NCBI GenBank assembly: GCA_002361595.1
Contig: DETJ01000007.1
Span: 1 to 64,000 of the forward strand
DNA from: Patescibacteria group bacterium UBA3291
GTDB taxonomy: Bacteria > Patescibacteriota > Gracilibacteria > Absconditabacterales > Absconditicoccaceae
DNA length: 64,000 nucleotides
Direction of reading: 5' to 3'
In this document: in pieces, positions 22,463 to 34,457 of the stretch
Layout of the letters: each line of letters opens with the position of its first letter
Position numbering within the stretch: the first letter of the stretch is position 1
The notes under the pieces: model-generated
What the model saw: only the letters and a program-made list of their open reading frames with translations
Databases searched by the model: none
What the model was told of the DNA's origin: nothing
Program-made: the position numbers and the translations under genes

Positions 22463-22496
22463 AAAAAGGAGCCACTCAATTTCTAGGCTCCTTTTT
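22463..22496 (-). terminator. Terminator of the Kazal lipoprotein gene
   Basis: AAAAAGGAGCC pairs with GGCTCCTTTTT around a 12-base loop, 24 bases past the stop. Confidence 0.88.
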
Positions 22497-22519
22497 CTTA
22501 AACTTAGAATTCTAAATAA

Positions 22520-23305
22520 CTAACCAAAAATACATTCTCAATCTACAACTTCAGCCAATTCAGTTTCTTCTTTTACTCATGCTTTCTCCATAAAACATCT
22601 ATTATAATATGGATTTCAATCTTTTCCACAGACTGTAACCTGAGGTTGATTATAGCATTCTGCTACATATTCTTGATACTCTCTTTCAGATTCATGCATA
22701 TCCTGAATATCTAACATATCTTTATACAATAAATCACATCCTCAATCCATTACATCTTTCATATAACAGAATTCATCATTGTTCAAAATACATATATCCT
22801 CTCCATCTTCAGTCTGAGAAAGTTGACCATTATTGTCCACACAAGCCTGCTGTGCATAGATATACAAAGTATCATCGTAATATTTCATATCTCATTTCTC
22901 ACAAGCTCATGCAGCTAAATCTTCCAAATAACAGAACGATTCATCAGGGAAGAAGCAGATATCTTGGGTATCTCATCATTCATTCCGTTGCTGGATTTCT
23001 CATCATTGTTCATTACACATATTCGTAACTACAGTAATCCATTCTCATCATCATTGATTAATCAAGAAACAATCTCATTCTTCAATGGCTGCTAATGGAC
23101 ATTGCATTCAGTCTTCAAAAAGACAAATCTGAATTCAGTCATCATCTATAGATAATTCTCCGTTATTATCTATACATTCTTGTTCAGCTATTGAATATTG
23201 AATTTCTCTTTCCATTCAATCTCAATCCATAATTTGGAAAATTTGACACCCAGATAATGTAGCTCATAAAATAAAAGCTAATCAGACTAATAAACTTTTT
23301 TTCAT
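22520..23305 (-). CDS. Cys-rich lipoprotein with DUF333-like repeats and a Kazal-like domain
   Basis: A 261-aa protein with lipobox LSGC (Cys near residue 20), so it should be a lipid-anchored surface protein. It contains three similar Cys modules of the DUF333 type: Cys-x3-Gly-Gly..., then CLFEDG..CP, then Gly-x-Cys (first near residue 38; later ones with NMCNEQGGEI and ACVDNNGQL). The C-terminal ~45 residues, VTVCGKDGNPYYNRC then AGV and VVDGEC, fit a Kazal serine-protease-inhibitor domain. In-frame TGA codons supply several glycines. A cell-surface inhibitor of host or competitor proteases is plausible (inference). Own terminator. Confidence 0.78.
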
Positions 23306-23395
23306 TTAAATAATTGATTAAAATTAAAATAACAATACATACTTCTAAATCTTTCTGTGAATTTTTCAAGGGTTTTAACTTTTAAAGACATACGA

Positions 23396-23439
23396 AAAAT
23401 GGTACCACAACGTATATAATACGTCATGATACCAATGAG
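23396..23439 (-). terminator. Hairpin terminator of the 125-aa gene
   Basis: TGGTA pairs with TACCA and ACGTAT with ATACGT inside it (minus strand), followed by TTTTT. Confidence 0.6.
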
Positions 23440-23456
23440 ATTCGTTACATACATGC

Positions 23457-23834
23457 CTATTCAACGAGGCACAAATTGTAATCAAAGTTGGACCATCCTC
23501 CTACTATTGAGACAAGCTTTACTCTTTTTTCTTTGAGTGCTTCAATGTCTCCATGCTCTACCACGATACGATGATTCACAGACTTCAGATAGAAAAAATC
23601 AGATTTTAACAGAGCGCCATGACTGTACTCAAACCTCGCAAGCCTTTTTCCCAGTGCATCTTTGACGCTGTCATAAGTCTCAAAGATATTTATGTCTCCC
23701 CAATTACCATCTCTAGCGAGAAGGAAATCAATCACCTCACAAACTTTCGGAGTCCGTGGATCTTCAAAGTGGCAAAGGTCACGACTGGTTGCGTCACCCC
23801 CAATAGGACCTCTTCTGTCAGTAACTACTTTCAT
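23457..23834 (-). CDS. TGA-free accessory protein of unknown function
   Basis: A 125-aa soluble protein starting MKVVTDRRGPIGGDATSRDL and ending NLCLVE at TAG. It has no in-frame TGA and uses GGN glycines only; its GC content is visibly higher than that of the neighbours. The first 20 residues are Gly/Asp/Arg-rich; the rest mixes helices and strands (DFFYLKSVNHRIVVEHGD). There is no signal peptide or span. Unrecognised. It has its own TTGACA promoter and hairpin terminator, like the other short foreign-looking units. Confidence 0.75.
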   Translation of the reverse strand: MKVVTDRRGPIGGDATSRDLCHFEDPRTPKVCEVIDFLLARDGNWGDINIFETYDSVKDALGKRLARFEYSHGALLKSDFFYLKSVNHRIVVEHGDIEALKEKRVKLVSIVGGWSNFDYNLCLVE

Positions 23835-23867
23835 AATTTATTTTATTTTTTGGTTTTACTGACAAAA

Positions 23868-23895
23868 TATATACATATTTTTAAAGAAATGTCAA
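23868..23895 (-). promoter_or_regulatory. Promoter of the 125-aa gene
   Basis: TTGACA (23890-23895), 16 bases, TATATA (23868-23873) on the minus strand. Confidence 0.75.
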
Positions 23896-23932
23896 GTATT
23901 TTTTAGTTTATACGTAAAAGAAAATCACTCAT

Positions 23933-24136
23933 TTAAATAAAGCGATCAACAATTACAATAACGATGGTAATCATTAAACAAATAGGCCAAGCTTCATTGA
24001 TAGTCTGTTTTAGTGAGAATTTTCACTTACTTTTCTTTCAAAGTTTTTTCTGCAAGAATGATACTATCGTGTACACGAAAAGTACAATCAAGAACTCCAC
24101 AATGAAGTAAAGAATGAAATTTACAAACTTAGACAT
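23933..24136 (-). CDS. Small membrane protein with two spans
   Basis: A 67-aa frame starting MSKFVNFILYFIVEFLIVLF. Residues 5-30 and 47-65 are hydrophobic; between them lies a basic loop (KKLGKKSKGKF) in which both glycines are TGA, so it belongs to the recoded set. It ends 38 bases past the 125-aa unit's promoter and starts 25 bases after the PPOX-type gene's stop, so it may be the last gene of a short same-strand operon. Function unknown. Confidence 0.7.
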
Positions 24137-24160
24137 GGTTATATAATTAAAAAATAAATA

Positions 24161-24553
24161 CTATAACTCAATCACTTTCGGATCACTAGTGAATGAATAG
24201 ATAGTAGCTGTCGCATTCTGGAAATACAACACTTCAGTATTATGATTATTTTCATCATACATACCTCTAAGCTCTGGATATCTATCTAACATTGATTTCT
24301 TAGCTTCTACACGTTCATCTCTAACCAATTCTCCTGAAATTCTAATCCATTCTCAGTCATGGAATCAGCATAATTCTACTTTATTATTAGCTTGAATCTG
24401 TCTAGAAACATTTTTTGATTTACCAGTCTGAATATACAGTTTTCCTTCAAAGATATTCACAGTTCAAAAAGGTCTAACTCTTGGCTGATTTCATTCAACC
24501 GTAGCTAGGTAATAAGTTCCACATTCTCTCAAGAAATTTAGTACTTCTTCCAT
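24161..24553 (-). CDS. Pyridoxamine 5'-phosphate oxidase-family FMN protein
   Basis: A 130-aa split-barrel flavoprotein of the PPOX-like class. Signatures are LRECGTYYLATVEGNQPRVR (start of the barrel and FMN-phosphate contact), FGTVNIFEGKLYIQTGKSKN, NNKVELCGFHDGEWIRISG and a C-terminal TEVLYFQNATATIYSF. Short members like this are usually FMN-dependent reductases or nitroimidazole-resistance-type proteins, not true pyridoxine oxidases; the substrate cannot be told from sequence. TGA codons supply glycines. It lies downstream of a 62-aa membrane peptide and upstream of a 67-aa one on the same strand. Confidence 0.85.
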
Positions 24554-24564
24554 GATTTTATATA

Positions 24565-24753
24565 TTAATAATTATAAAAATCAGAATCACATGGTATACA
24601 AGCTATATTAACTCACTGTTTTTGCTGTTCTAAACAAGATTTATATTTCATCTTACAATTAAAATCGCCATCAAAAAATAAATAATAAATAGCAAATCAT
24701 AATCAAACCAATAAAACAATAGTAATCAATATAATCCGTTTCTTTTTAGACAT
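24565..24753 (-). CDS. Small membrane-anchored Cys-containing protein
   Basis: A 62-aa frame: basic start MSKKKR, one span at residues 6-26 (IILITIVLLVGLGFAIYYLF), then a short extracellular tail with four Cys (FNCKMKYKSC ... ACIPCDSDF). Three glycines are TGA. The stop lies 12 bases before the PPOX-type ATG, so they are likely co-transcribed. No family recognised. Confidence 0.65.
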
Positions 24754-24835
24754 CAAACATTATTAAATTATAAATATATCACTCTAGGATAGAGCTTAAT
24801 TTATAGATTCAAAAAATCAAACTAAACTTTCAAAA

Positions 24836-24866
24836 AAAAGCTACCCATACGGACAGCTTTTTATAT
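24836..24866 (-). terminator. Terminator of pheT
   Basis: AAAAAGCTGTCC pairs, with a mismatch, with GGGTAGCTTTTT around GTAT (minus strand), 13 bases past the pheT stop. Confidence 0.75.
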
Positions 24867-24878
24867 TTTTTAACTTAA

Positions 24879-27383
24879 TTACCCTCTCAATTCAGCTCCA
24901 ACCTTAGTTGCAGCATCAATAGCTTTCTGCATTACAGTTCCAATCTCTTCACTTGTCATATTTCCATCTCCCATAATCTTTATCTGTAACGAAATCGACT
25001 TCTTACCTGCAGGCAGATTCTCTCACTGATAAACATCAAATACACGAATATCTTTCACCTCCTCTATCTTACGAAGTGCTGACAAAACTTTAGAAAAATC
25101 AGATTTTTCATCTATTACGAAACTCAAATCTCTCCATAAAATCTGATCCTGCATAGTTTCGTAAATGTATGTTTTTTCAGTTGCCTGACTTCTAAGCTCT
25201 TTAATCTTTTCTAGTGATATTTCTACAAATGTTAAATTTGCATTTTCTGGTAATTTACTAGCTTTCAAAATCGTTGGATGGATAGTTCAGATTACTCAGA
25301 TTTCTTGCTTATTGAATAAGATTTTACCTTGCTTTTTTGGATGAAAATATGGTAAATCTGTAGCTTCATAAGTAATTTTTCCATTCAGCTCATAATCGTG
25401 CATAATCTCATCAATTACTGATTTAGCCTCCAATAATGTATCTTCATTCCATGAATTGATAGATTTTTTGTACATAAAGAATGCAGCATGTAATTGCTCA
25501 TCCAAATGTGCAGCAGCGAATTCTGGAGAAACTTCATTATTTGGTTCATCCTTTGTCCAAACTTTTCCAGTATCAAAATAACGGATTGTATCAAAGAATT
25601 TTGAATTTTTTGAAGCCACCTGTAAGAATTGATACAAGAATGTATCACGAAGTAATGGACATTCAGGGTTTACTGGATTAGTCAATGTAATGAAATCTTC
25701 TCTCGTTTTTCCAAATGGTTGCACCATTTTTTCGCTCACCCATGGATAATTTTCTCATTGGTCGAAGCGACATTTTTCCACCAAAGTTTCTTCTATTATA
25801 CGAATTACTTCAGTATTTCAAATAAAACTCTGACTTTGAATTTGAGTAAGTGGTGCTGTTAATTTAATTTCTTCATAACCTCGAATTCTAGCCACTTCTT
25901 CAGCTATATCAGCAGGAATAGTAATATCGTCTGGTCCTCTCCATAATGGAACAGTTACCTGATTTCATTCTACCTTGAATCACAAGTTTTTAAGTATTTC
26001 AGAAGCTCTTTCTTGAAAATCAGATTTTTTATCATCCTTTCCAAATATGAATTGATTCATCTCATCCCAGTTTACAGTAATTGTAGTTGGCTGAACTGGA
26101 TGAAGTCCAGGTTTAACATATGAGCTTACTCCTCCGATTTCATAATCTCCCAAATCTTTCGCATAAAATTTCAATTCATCAAGGAATAATAACAATGCAT
26201 ATAATGAATATGTAGGAGCAATATGTTTCTCATTTCTAAGCTCAGAATCTGAACGTAATCCAAGTCTAACTCCAGTTTTACGAACTCTAACAGGATCGAA
26301 GTTTGCAATTTCTACTAAGATATTTTTTGTTTCAGCTGTTACTCAGCTATTAAGTCCTCACATTACTCATCATAGACAAAGAGCCTTTTTATCATCAGCG
26401 ATAACGATATCCTGAGGTGTAAGAGTATGTTCCTTTTCAAACAAATCTACAAATTTTTCTCATTCATGAGCATCACGAACATGAATATTTCACTCGATTT
26501 TATCAGCATCGAAGAAATGAACTGGATTTCATGAAATATTCATAAAAATATTAGAGAAATCTACCCAATTATTCACACTTCCATTTCCTAGATCCGCATT
26601 CTGCAAACGCATATAAAAATCTGAATCTTTCACCTGTACATTATTGAGTTCGAGTAATATATAGTTATTCAATCATTCAGTTTCACAGATTACAGATTTC
26701 TTTCCTTTCTTTTCTCCATGCTCGAGTAAATCTAGCATATTTGTTGTTTCAAAATCTTGTTGATATTTTGGCAATGCACTAAATCAGATTTTTCATTGAG
26801 GTTTGTACATTGAATTGAATTCCCAAGCTACTCCGAAATGTCCAGTCAAATCAGGACGATTTGTCAGTCATTTATTATCTATATCGAGAACGTAACTATC
26901 TAGCCACTCAAATTTATCAGTCAATGGAGTTCCCAAATCTGCATCACTTACTTCCAAATCTTTGTCTAATTCCCAAATCCAAGGTTTATCTGTATCCTCA
27001 TTAATTCACAATTCATTCTTTGAACATATCATTCCATTTGAATCTACTCCACGAAGTTTCCTAGGTGCGATAGTGATTCATGCTTGTGGGAAAAATGCTC
27101 ACTCCATAGCCACTGCTACATATTTTGCTCATTGAACATTTGCAGCTCCACACACGATTTGAAATTGTCATTTAGGTCATAAATCTACCTGACATACGCT
27201 CATATGGTCAGAATCTGGATGATTTACCGCACTGATAACTTTTCAGATTACGATATGTTTGTCTATTTTACGACTAATTACTTCCTCGATTTCTACCGTC
27301 TTTAGAATCAAGTTGTTAGCGATATTCTCTGGAGTATCATTAATATCTATGTACTTCCTAATCAACTGTGAATGATATTTCAT
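24879..27383 (-). CDS. pheT: Phenylalanine--tRNA ligase beta subunit
   Basis: An 834-aa PheT, close to normal length. From the N-terminus: MKYHSQLIRKYIDI, the EMAP-type tRNA-binding domain with NHPDSDHMSVCQVDLG, the B3/B4 editing region with LRGVDSNGMICSKNELG and TNRPDLTGHFGVAWEF, two B5-type parts (ALCLGGVMGGLNSGV, and IPADIAEEVARIRGYEEI), and the C-terminal ferredoxin-like anticodon-binding domain (WRDLSFVIDE ... IRVFDVYQGENLPAGKKSIS). PheT forms the alpha2-beta2 enzyme with PheS, whose gene is not adjacent. Numerous in-frame TGA fall on conserved glycines. Own terminator. Confidence 0.97.
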
Positions 27384-27487
27384 TATCCCAAATTATGAAA
27401 AATTAAAAAAAGTCTGAATGAATGATAGATTTTAACAATAGGATTTCAAGTTTTTATTTACAAAAATTAGAAATTACTTATGAAAAT

Positions 27488-27522
27488 AAAAAATGTGATC
27501 AACTTAAATTGACCACATTTTT
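27488..27522 (-). terminator. Terminator of the PKD surface-protein gene
   Basis: AAAAATGTGATCAA pairs with TTGACCACATTTTT around CTTAAA, 14 bases past the stop. Confidence 0.85.
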
Positions 27523-27535
27523 ATCATTTATTTTA

Positions 27536-30500
27536 TTATTCTTCATCTTCATTTTCTGATGAGCTATTCATCCTAGCTTTTATTGAGAAGAATACAATAG
27601 TTCATACCATAGTAACGACTCATCATACTAAAACTATTAACATAATTTTTAGCCATGTTGGGAATCCTCATTTTTTTTCTCATGAAGTTTGATTATCTTT
27701 AGACTCTTGATAGTTTTTTTGTACAGATTTTATTTCCATACTAGCTCAACATTTACCTGTGGTTGATGTAATATCATAATATCTAAAAATATCACAGAAA
27801 TAGAGATTAAAATCATTTTCTCATTCCCGTTTATTTTTTTTATAATCACTCACTATTTTATTCCAGATTCAATCCAATGCTTCAACTCTCTCATCTGGAC
27901 TATATCAAGATCCATTTTCCTCAAATTCTTTAAATAATCAACTTACTTCTTCCTTTATCGTTGTTCACTTAGAAGTTGGCAGCAAAGCTAGTATTTCTAA
28001 TTTATTTTTTTCATAATCATCCATTCATACTGATACAGCTACAACTGTATCAGGATTTGCTAGACGAGATAAAATACTATCTAATTTTTCTTTTTGATTT
28101 CAGTCTAATACTATTCAATTATTTTCTATTTGATCATTAATATCCACGACTAATGCTGAAGTCTCGGATGTGTTGTTCAGATTCCTACGTAATCTATTTA
28201 GATAATTCTTTAATTCTGTGTTTTCTGATAAAGAATCATCAAGTCCATCTATCAGCACAGTGATATCATTATATATCTCTAAACTTTCCTCGTCTAACTC
28301 TAATATATATCATTCAAATCAAACGTAAAAGTTTTTGAACGTAAGCGTTTCTTTTCATGTTTCATCTTCTATTGTAAAATAAACTCTTCATATTACATTT
28401 TCATAATCTGGCTCATATTGTATTTTGGCTATTTTATTACATGGAAGATCTACATCATTATCTGTATTTCAATCTCAGTCTGAATCTGTTGCGATATCTG
28501 TATCAACATAGCATGTTCATTCATTTTCACTATTTATATACATCAAAAGAGTATTATTCATATTCTTTGCTAGAAAAACTTCGGCACGATTATCTTTTAC
28601 TTTTCATGTTTCAGGGTCTTCAATTTTTTGGAATGTAGTTTCTGGGATTGTTATCATATTTACTCATGGAGCAATTCTTCCATTTGATTTATTGTCTGAT
28701 GTTTTTACTACAAAACCAGTCTCAGCCTCTATTCAATATTTACTCTTTAGATATAGTGATACATTATGAGCTCAATAGTTTTTATATTTTTGTATAAAAC
28801 TGTTATTTTGTGTTATATCTGTAGATATTCATGATGCCAAAGATTCTAAATCATCAACCTTATGACTTCTCTGATATCTATTATTTCATTTTTCACATTC
28901 TGATGTTTCGAAGCAAAGATTTCTCTCTTGGAATACTCAAACACTTAAATCTCTGAATAAAACTGTATTTCAGATAGAATTATATAGAAGTATTGGTTTT
29001 ATTCCATTTTTTACATAAATAGTATCTCAATCTGCTATTCACAATTTTCTTCTATACTCTACTGCCGCTCTCGGAACTACTCAATCTTCGTAGTCATCTA
29101 AAAATTGATAAGTAGCCGTATCCTTTTTTGTAACTAAATCTCGCGTTCCATCTCATGTAAAATCATAGTAGAATGTTCTATCTGTAGCAAAATCATCGTT
29201 ATTGGTTGAGATTTTCGATACAATTGTATATGTAATCTCGTCTCATACCTGGATATTATTACCACTCACTCTCAATGTTACTGTTGGCACGTCTGCATCA
29301 CTACAAGATGCAGGAAAATATACTGATGGATTGCTTGCGAGATAATCATCACTATCTATCATTCATCCATCATTATCATAAAGCCAAACTCAAAATTTAT
29401 ATTCTCATCCTACTCTAGGTATAACGAAATAAGTATATGGAGTACTAATCCATGTATCTTTATACTCTAATTTTCTGTCAGGATCATCAATATTGTAGTA
29501 ATAAAATCTCAATCTGGAAATCATTCCATCTGGATCTCTAGCAGAAACTGCTGTTACCTTTATAGTCAAATTACTTGTTCATGTACAATCGAAAGACATT
29601 CTATTACTATTCTCATCATTGAATCACATCATTTCAGTATTATCAGCATACTGAGGGAATGAAAGTACGACGTTATCTAACTTTGGTAATGCATTTACAA
29701 CTTTAAATCGAATTCTTGCTGCATCTTCTTTTCAGACATTTGGATCAGATACTTGCAAATCAACATAATGACATCCTAATTCACTAAAAGTTTCCGTCAA
29801 TTGATTTGTCCTTTTTGACTTATCTGTTCATAAAATTGCTTGCTTTGAAAATACATATTGTAATCAATTAGAATTTCATTTTGTATTTACTGAGATTGCT
29901 GGATCTATAGTAAATTTAGCATATCTGTCTATAGGATAAGCATCCACCTCTCTAAAAATTCCATCTTCTACTTCTATTCTACATTTTTCTGTAGCTTGAA
30001 TATAATATCATCTATCATCTTTTACTCTTCGTGCTGCAATTGGAGTATCAATTTCTCATATAAAAACTCTTTCTTTTACATCATTCCAATTTCACTCAGA
30101 ATCTGTTATTCTTAATGTAACTGTAAATATTCATCTTTGTGAATATACATGATCTGTGTTTACAATAAGTTCACTTGCATTACTTTTTCCATCTCAAAAA
30201 TCTCGTGCATATTCGTATATAGGATTTGGAATCTCGTTAATTACTGATTTAAACTGCATATTTTTTCACCATGTTATTGCTCATGGTATAGCTTCTATTT
30301 GTGGTCTGAGAGTAGATTTCACATCCAATAATTTAGTAAGTTTTGTCGCTTTTCCATATTCATCTGTAGCAGTAAGAGTTATTTTATGTCTACCTATTGA
30401 ATTAAAACGTACTACCATTTTTTCATTATTATTTTCGGTAGAAATTATGTCTACATCTTTTGTTGAAAAATCCCATGAATATTCCAATGAATCAACTTTA

Positions 30501-31939
30501 TTTTCTACATCTATATCCATAGTACTACTTGCATCTAATGTAAACTCTGATGGATATGTCCATATTTTAGTAGGCACCGCTATGAATTGAGGATCTGGAG
30601 GAGTTGAATCTACATATAATTCTTTAGTTTCTACATTTTGATTTCAAGCAATATCTGTAGTTGTCAATCTAACCAAATAACTTCACGGTTTCTTTTTCAT
30701 AGTTCAGAAATTGATACTAATTTTTTTACCATTTCCCCATTTAATTGGATCTCCATGTTCTTCTCATCAGTTTGCATCAAATATTTCCCAATAATATGTA
30801 TTTAGTCTATTCGTAATAGAATAAGAAGCACTTCCATCAAAAGTATATGTACTTGACGTTGATCATCCAGTTGGAGTCTGTTTTATAACTGAGACTGGAT
30901 CTGATAGAAATATACTATATGTTTGAGAAACTTCATTTTTTTCATTATCATTTGTTGTAAGTTTAACTTTAAATTCTCAGCTTCACTTAAGTGGCACATT
31001 TATATAACCTGGAGTTCCATCTTGTTGTCTTGAATCATACGAAAATCAGATAGATGGATTGGTAATTGTTCGTCTATGAGATAATATTTTTCTTCATCAT
31101 CTAGGCACGGTTAAAGATCCATCAAATACTACTCATTTTTCACCCTCTGTACTTCACATTTTTAATCACTCACCTTTTGTCAATTTTCTAGTATTAGCAT
31201 ATACTACTATATCTGCAGCTTTAGGACTAACAGTTATCGTTATATTCTGTTCTCAATCCAAAATTCATTCATTCACATTAGAGCTACGGATAACAAGGTG
31301 CACTATAAATTTACCAGGTTCATCAAATGTATAATTAATTACTTGCCCCTGTCACATTGGAGTATCTATTCAATTTTCATCTCTATAATACCAATAAAAA
31401 TTATCAGATGGAATAGTCTCTCGTGAAGGATCTGAACTAGTTCTAGCATCAAATGTTACTGTCAAAGGAGCCATCCCCGCTGAAGGATTTGAAGTTACTT
31501 TTGGAACCACAGTATACAACTCATTTATATCATTAACTGCCTGCATTAATGATCTATAACATGAATTTCACATTAATGCCTCCATATCACTGTCTGAATA
31601 CCCTCTGGATAAATTTTCAGCCAAAATAGAACACTTTTCATACACCATAGCATAATCTTTTGTTAGATACGGAAAAGTTTTCTTGAAATGTTTATATAAT
31701 GTTATGAATTCTGACGTGGAAAAGTCTTTACCAACACTATATTTCGCTCTAGCTTTTGTAAACCAATCAAAAATTGCATCCCAATCATCAGCAAACTTAT
31801 AATTTGCATAATAATAACTGGGGACATTATTATTTGTGGAATTCCTAGAAGATATTACTTGGGCCAATGTAAGTGAGGCAAATCATCAAATAAATACGAT
31901 CCCCAAAGATACTGATAAAGCCTTAAATAAATTTTTCAT
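27536..31939 (-). CDS. Giant PKD-domain cell-surface protein
   Basis: A 1,467-aa protein with a signal peptide (residues 1-26, ending SLTLAQ) and a C-terminal membrane anchor (IMLIVLVGGVVTMVGTIVFF) followed by a short basic and acidic tail. Between them are several PKD-type beta-sandwich repeats, recognised by strings such as PLTVTFDARTSSDPS, YTFDEPGKFIVHLV, YSWDFSTKDVD with RHKITLTATDEYG, and YEYARDFGDG with RGIFTVTLRITDSEG. A Ca2+-binding-like DSDGDGNTDNDVD segment lies near residue 1,170. A helical, VWA- or TPM-unlike stretch precedes the anchor. Such proteins act as surface stalks or adhesins, probably contacting the host cell (inference). Many TGA glycines. Strong promoter upstream. Confidence 0.88.
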
Positions 31940-31975
31940 GAAATTAATGAAAAGAATAAAATAATCTTCCTATCA

Positions 31976-32004
31976 ATTATATCCAAAAACACAAAAAAAG
32001 TCAA
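31976..32004 (-). promoter_or_regulatory. Consensus promoter of the PKD surface-protein gene
   Basis: TTGACT (31999-32004), exactly 17 bases, TATAAT (31976-31981) on the minus strand. Confidence 0.88.
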
Positions 32005-32147
32005 AAAATCAGCAAGAAAAATATATTTTTCTTTTTATTTTCACTTGCCTTTTGTGAATATTCTTAAATTTTATATTTTTTAAAATTTCCTTGCATAAAA
32101 AGCTGTAAATCCTATATTGAAATCAGATTTATAAAAATATTGTAAAT

Positions 32148-32777
32148 ATGTGAAAAAGTGAAAAAAAATTCTATGTAGTACGAAAATGAAAAAAAATCTG
32201 AATTTTTGATTCACGAGATGAATGTAAAGAAAGCGTGAATGGATATTCAGATGCAAAATATAAATGATTTTCTAACAGAGAAGAAGCTGAAATTGCATTA
32301 CAAGGATGATGGGAAAAATATTATGAAATTAAAAAATCTGAGAAAAAAGATATAGTAAAAAATAAAGATATTCCATTTTTTACGGAAAGTATTGCTGTAG
32401 ATGCAGCATGCTCTGGGAATCCATGAGAAATGGAATACAGATGAATTGATTTACAAAATTGAGAAGAAATTTTTCATGAAAAGTTTAATATTTGAACGAA
32501 TAATATTTGAGAATTTCTCGCCATTGTGCATTGATTAAATTATCTATGAGATGATAATAGAGCGGTTTATAGTGATTCTAGGATTGCAATTTCTCGAGTG
32601 AATCAATGAAAATGTAAGACTCAAATAAATGCAAATAATAATTCAGATTTTTGAAGAACTTTAGAAGCTATTGAAAGAGCTGAAAATTGGTTGAAAAAGA
32701 ACTGAATAAAACATAAAATTATAAAACGAAATACTGAAGATTGGTGAGAGATTCCTGCCGATTTTGGGAGAAAATAA
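32148..32777 (+). CDS. rnhA: Ribonuclease HI with N-terminal hybrid-binding domain
   Basis: A 209-aa enzyme that cuts RNA in RNA-DNA hybrids. Residues 6-50 (FYVVRKGKKIGIFDSRDECK ... FSNREEAEIAL) form the RNase H1 N-terminal (viroplasmin-like) domain. The catalytic domain holds the acidic residues in VDAACSGNPGEMEYRG, IGEFLAIVHGLNYL, AVYSDSRIAI and EIPADFGRK. TGA codons supply glycines, including GNPG. A TTGCAT-16-TATATT promoter is seen just upstream, divergent from the PKD gene promoter. Followed after 18 bases by the YigZ-like gene. Confidence 0.93.
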
Positions 32778-32795
32778 TTTATTTTTGATATAATA

Positions 32796-33440
32796 ATGCC
32801 TAAGCTAAGTTATCGTACGATTGAAAAGAATTTTGAGTATGAGATCCCAAAAATTAAAGGTTCCAGATTTTTGACTTACCTTTTCCCATGCGAAGATAAA
32901 GAAAATGCGGAAAATTTATTGGAATGAATCAGAAAAGAACATTTTTCTGCCACTCACCACTGCTCTGCTTGGAGGTTATGAATCCAAATTCATGAGAATC
33001 TATTTGGAAACGTTCTAATTGACCCCAAATTTTCAAAAGTTAATGATGATTGAGAGCCTACAAACACTGCTTGAAAGCCGATTCTGAATGTATTAGAATG
33101 AGAAAAGCTTTTGAATATCATGGCTATAGTAGTGAGATATTTTGGTGGAACTTTACTGTGAGTTTGAGGTTTAATTCAAGCTTATACACAAGCAACTAAA
33201 GATGCTATTCAGAATTGTAATATTGTGGAAAAGGAAATTCTGAAGGAATTTGAATTGATTCATGAATATAGTCAAACTTCATTAGTGGCACATTTAATGG
33301 AAAAATATGATATAAAGCTAATTAATGAGGTTTGTGATGAAAAATCCAAAAAAATTCTGAATATAAATCAATGATTGTTTTCTGACTTTGAAAAAGAATT
33401 ATTTGGATCAAGTAATGGAAGTTTGAAAGTTAAAAGCTAA
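32796..33440 (+). CDS. YigZ/IMPACT-family protein
   Basis: A 214-aa protein of the YigZ (IMPACT) family. Typical motifs are IKGSRFLTYLFPCEDKENA, HFSATHHCSAWRLG, a DDGEPTNTAGKPILNVLEG segment (compare SDDGEPSGTAGKPIL) and MAIVVRYFGGTLLGVGGLIQ with AYTQATKDAI. The family's biochemical role is unsettled; it has been tied to translation control. TGA glycines occur in GEPTNTAG and VGG. It follows rnhA by 18 bases and converges, end to end, with the UvrB-like gene. Confidence 0.92.
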
Positions 33441-34247
33441 CTATTCTCATTCTTCTAACTCTTTGATTTGATCACGGATAACTGCAGCATCTTCAAATCT
33501 CCACTCTTTGATAGCCTCATCCATTTGAGATTTTAAATCTTTCATAATCAGATTTTTTTCTGCTTTCGTCATCCTCTTTAGACGTTTAACTTTCCCACGA
33601 GTAAATTTAGAATTCTGCTGCTGAACCAACTCCTCATCAGTTTTTACAGACTCAAGATTTTTCACATTTGAATGTGCTGCTTTTGGGGTAATATGATGTT
33701 CAATATTAAAATTATTCTGAATAGTGCGACGACGATAAGTCTCCCACAAAGACTTCACCATTGATTCAGTAAAGCTATCTGCATATAATATCACTTCACT
33801 ATTTGGATTTCTCGCTGCACGTCAAATTATTTGAGTAAGAGATGTTGTAGAACGCAAAAATCATTCTTTATCTGCGTCGAGAACGGATATTAATGTAACT
33901 TCAGGCAAATCTATTCCCTCACGCAAAAGATTTACTCAAACTATTATATCTATCACTCAAGTCTTCAATTTTTTGATAATTTCCCATCTATCCATAGTTT
34001 CCACTTCTGAATGAAGGTAGAATGCCTTATATCATTTTGATATTAAAAAATTTGTAATTTCTTCTGATGACTTTTTGGTCAATGTAATCAATAATATTTT
34101 ACCTCATTTTGAAATATGCTCATCGAACTTTTTGAGCATGTGATCCAAAAAAGCGTCACAAGATTCAGCTTGAGATAACTCTTCAAGTTCCTCTAGTGAT
34201 TTTTGCAAGAATTGTGAAAGTTGTTTTGTTACCTGAGTTTTACTCAT
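33441..34247 (-). CDS. UvrB-like protein: C-terminal half only
   Basis: A 268-aa protein that matches only the C-terminal part of UvrB (normally ~660 aa). Residues ~45-175 carry helicase motifs IV-VI: KILLITLTKKSSEEITNFLI, IIVGVNLLREGIDLPEVTLI, VLDADKEGFLRSTTSLTQII then GRAARN. The last 40 residues (MDEAIKEWRFEDAAVIRDQI) are the UVR motif that binds UvrC. Domain 1a with Walker A and the damage-probing beta-hairpin are missing. The start looks real: AAAGGA before ATG and a TATAAT upstream, and no UvrB coding sequence precedes it. Either a remodelled gene or a split one whose N-terminal half is elsewhere. Confidence 0.85.
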
Positions 34248-34457
34248 GTCCTTTATATAAATGAGAAATAGTATTATACAGAGTGTAAGTATAAAAAATT
34301 TATAATTCGATGCAAGAGAAGTGTACGAGAATTGGTATAATGTTATAATAAGAAGATATGTCAATCGATTTATACAATAGTAAATTATATGCTTGAAACT
34401 CTAAGAAAAAACATTATTTTATGTTGTAGATGCTTTTTTGTTTTTTGTAATTTGGTT

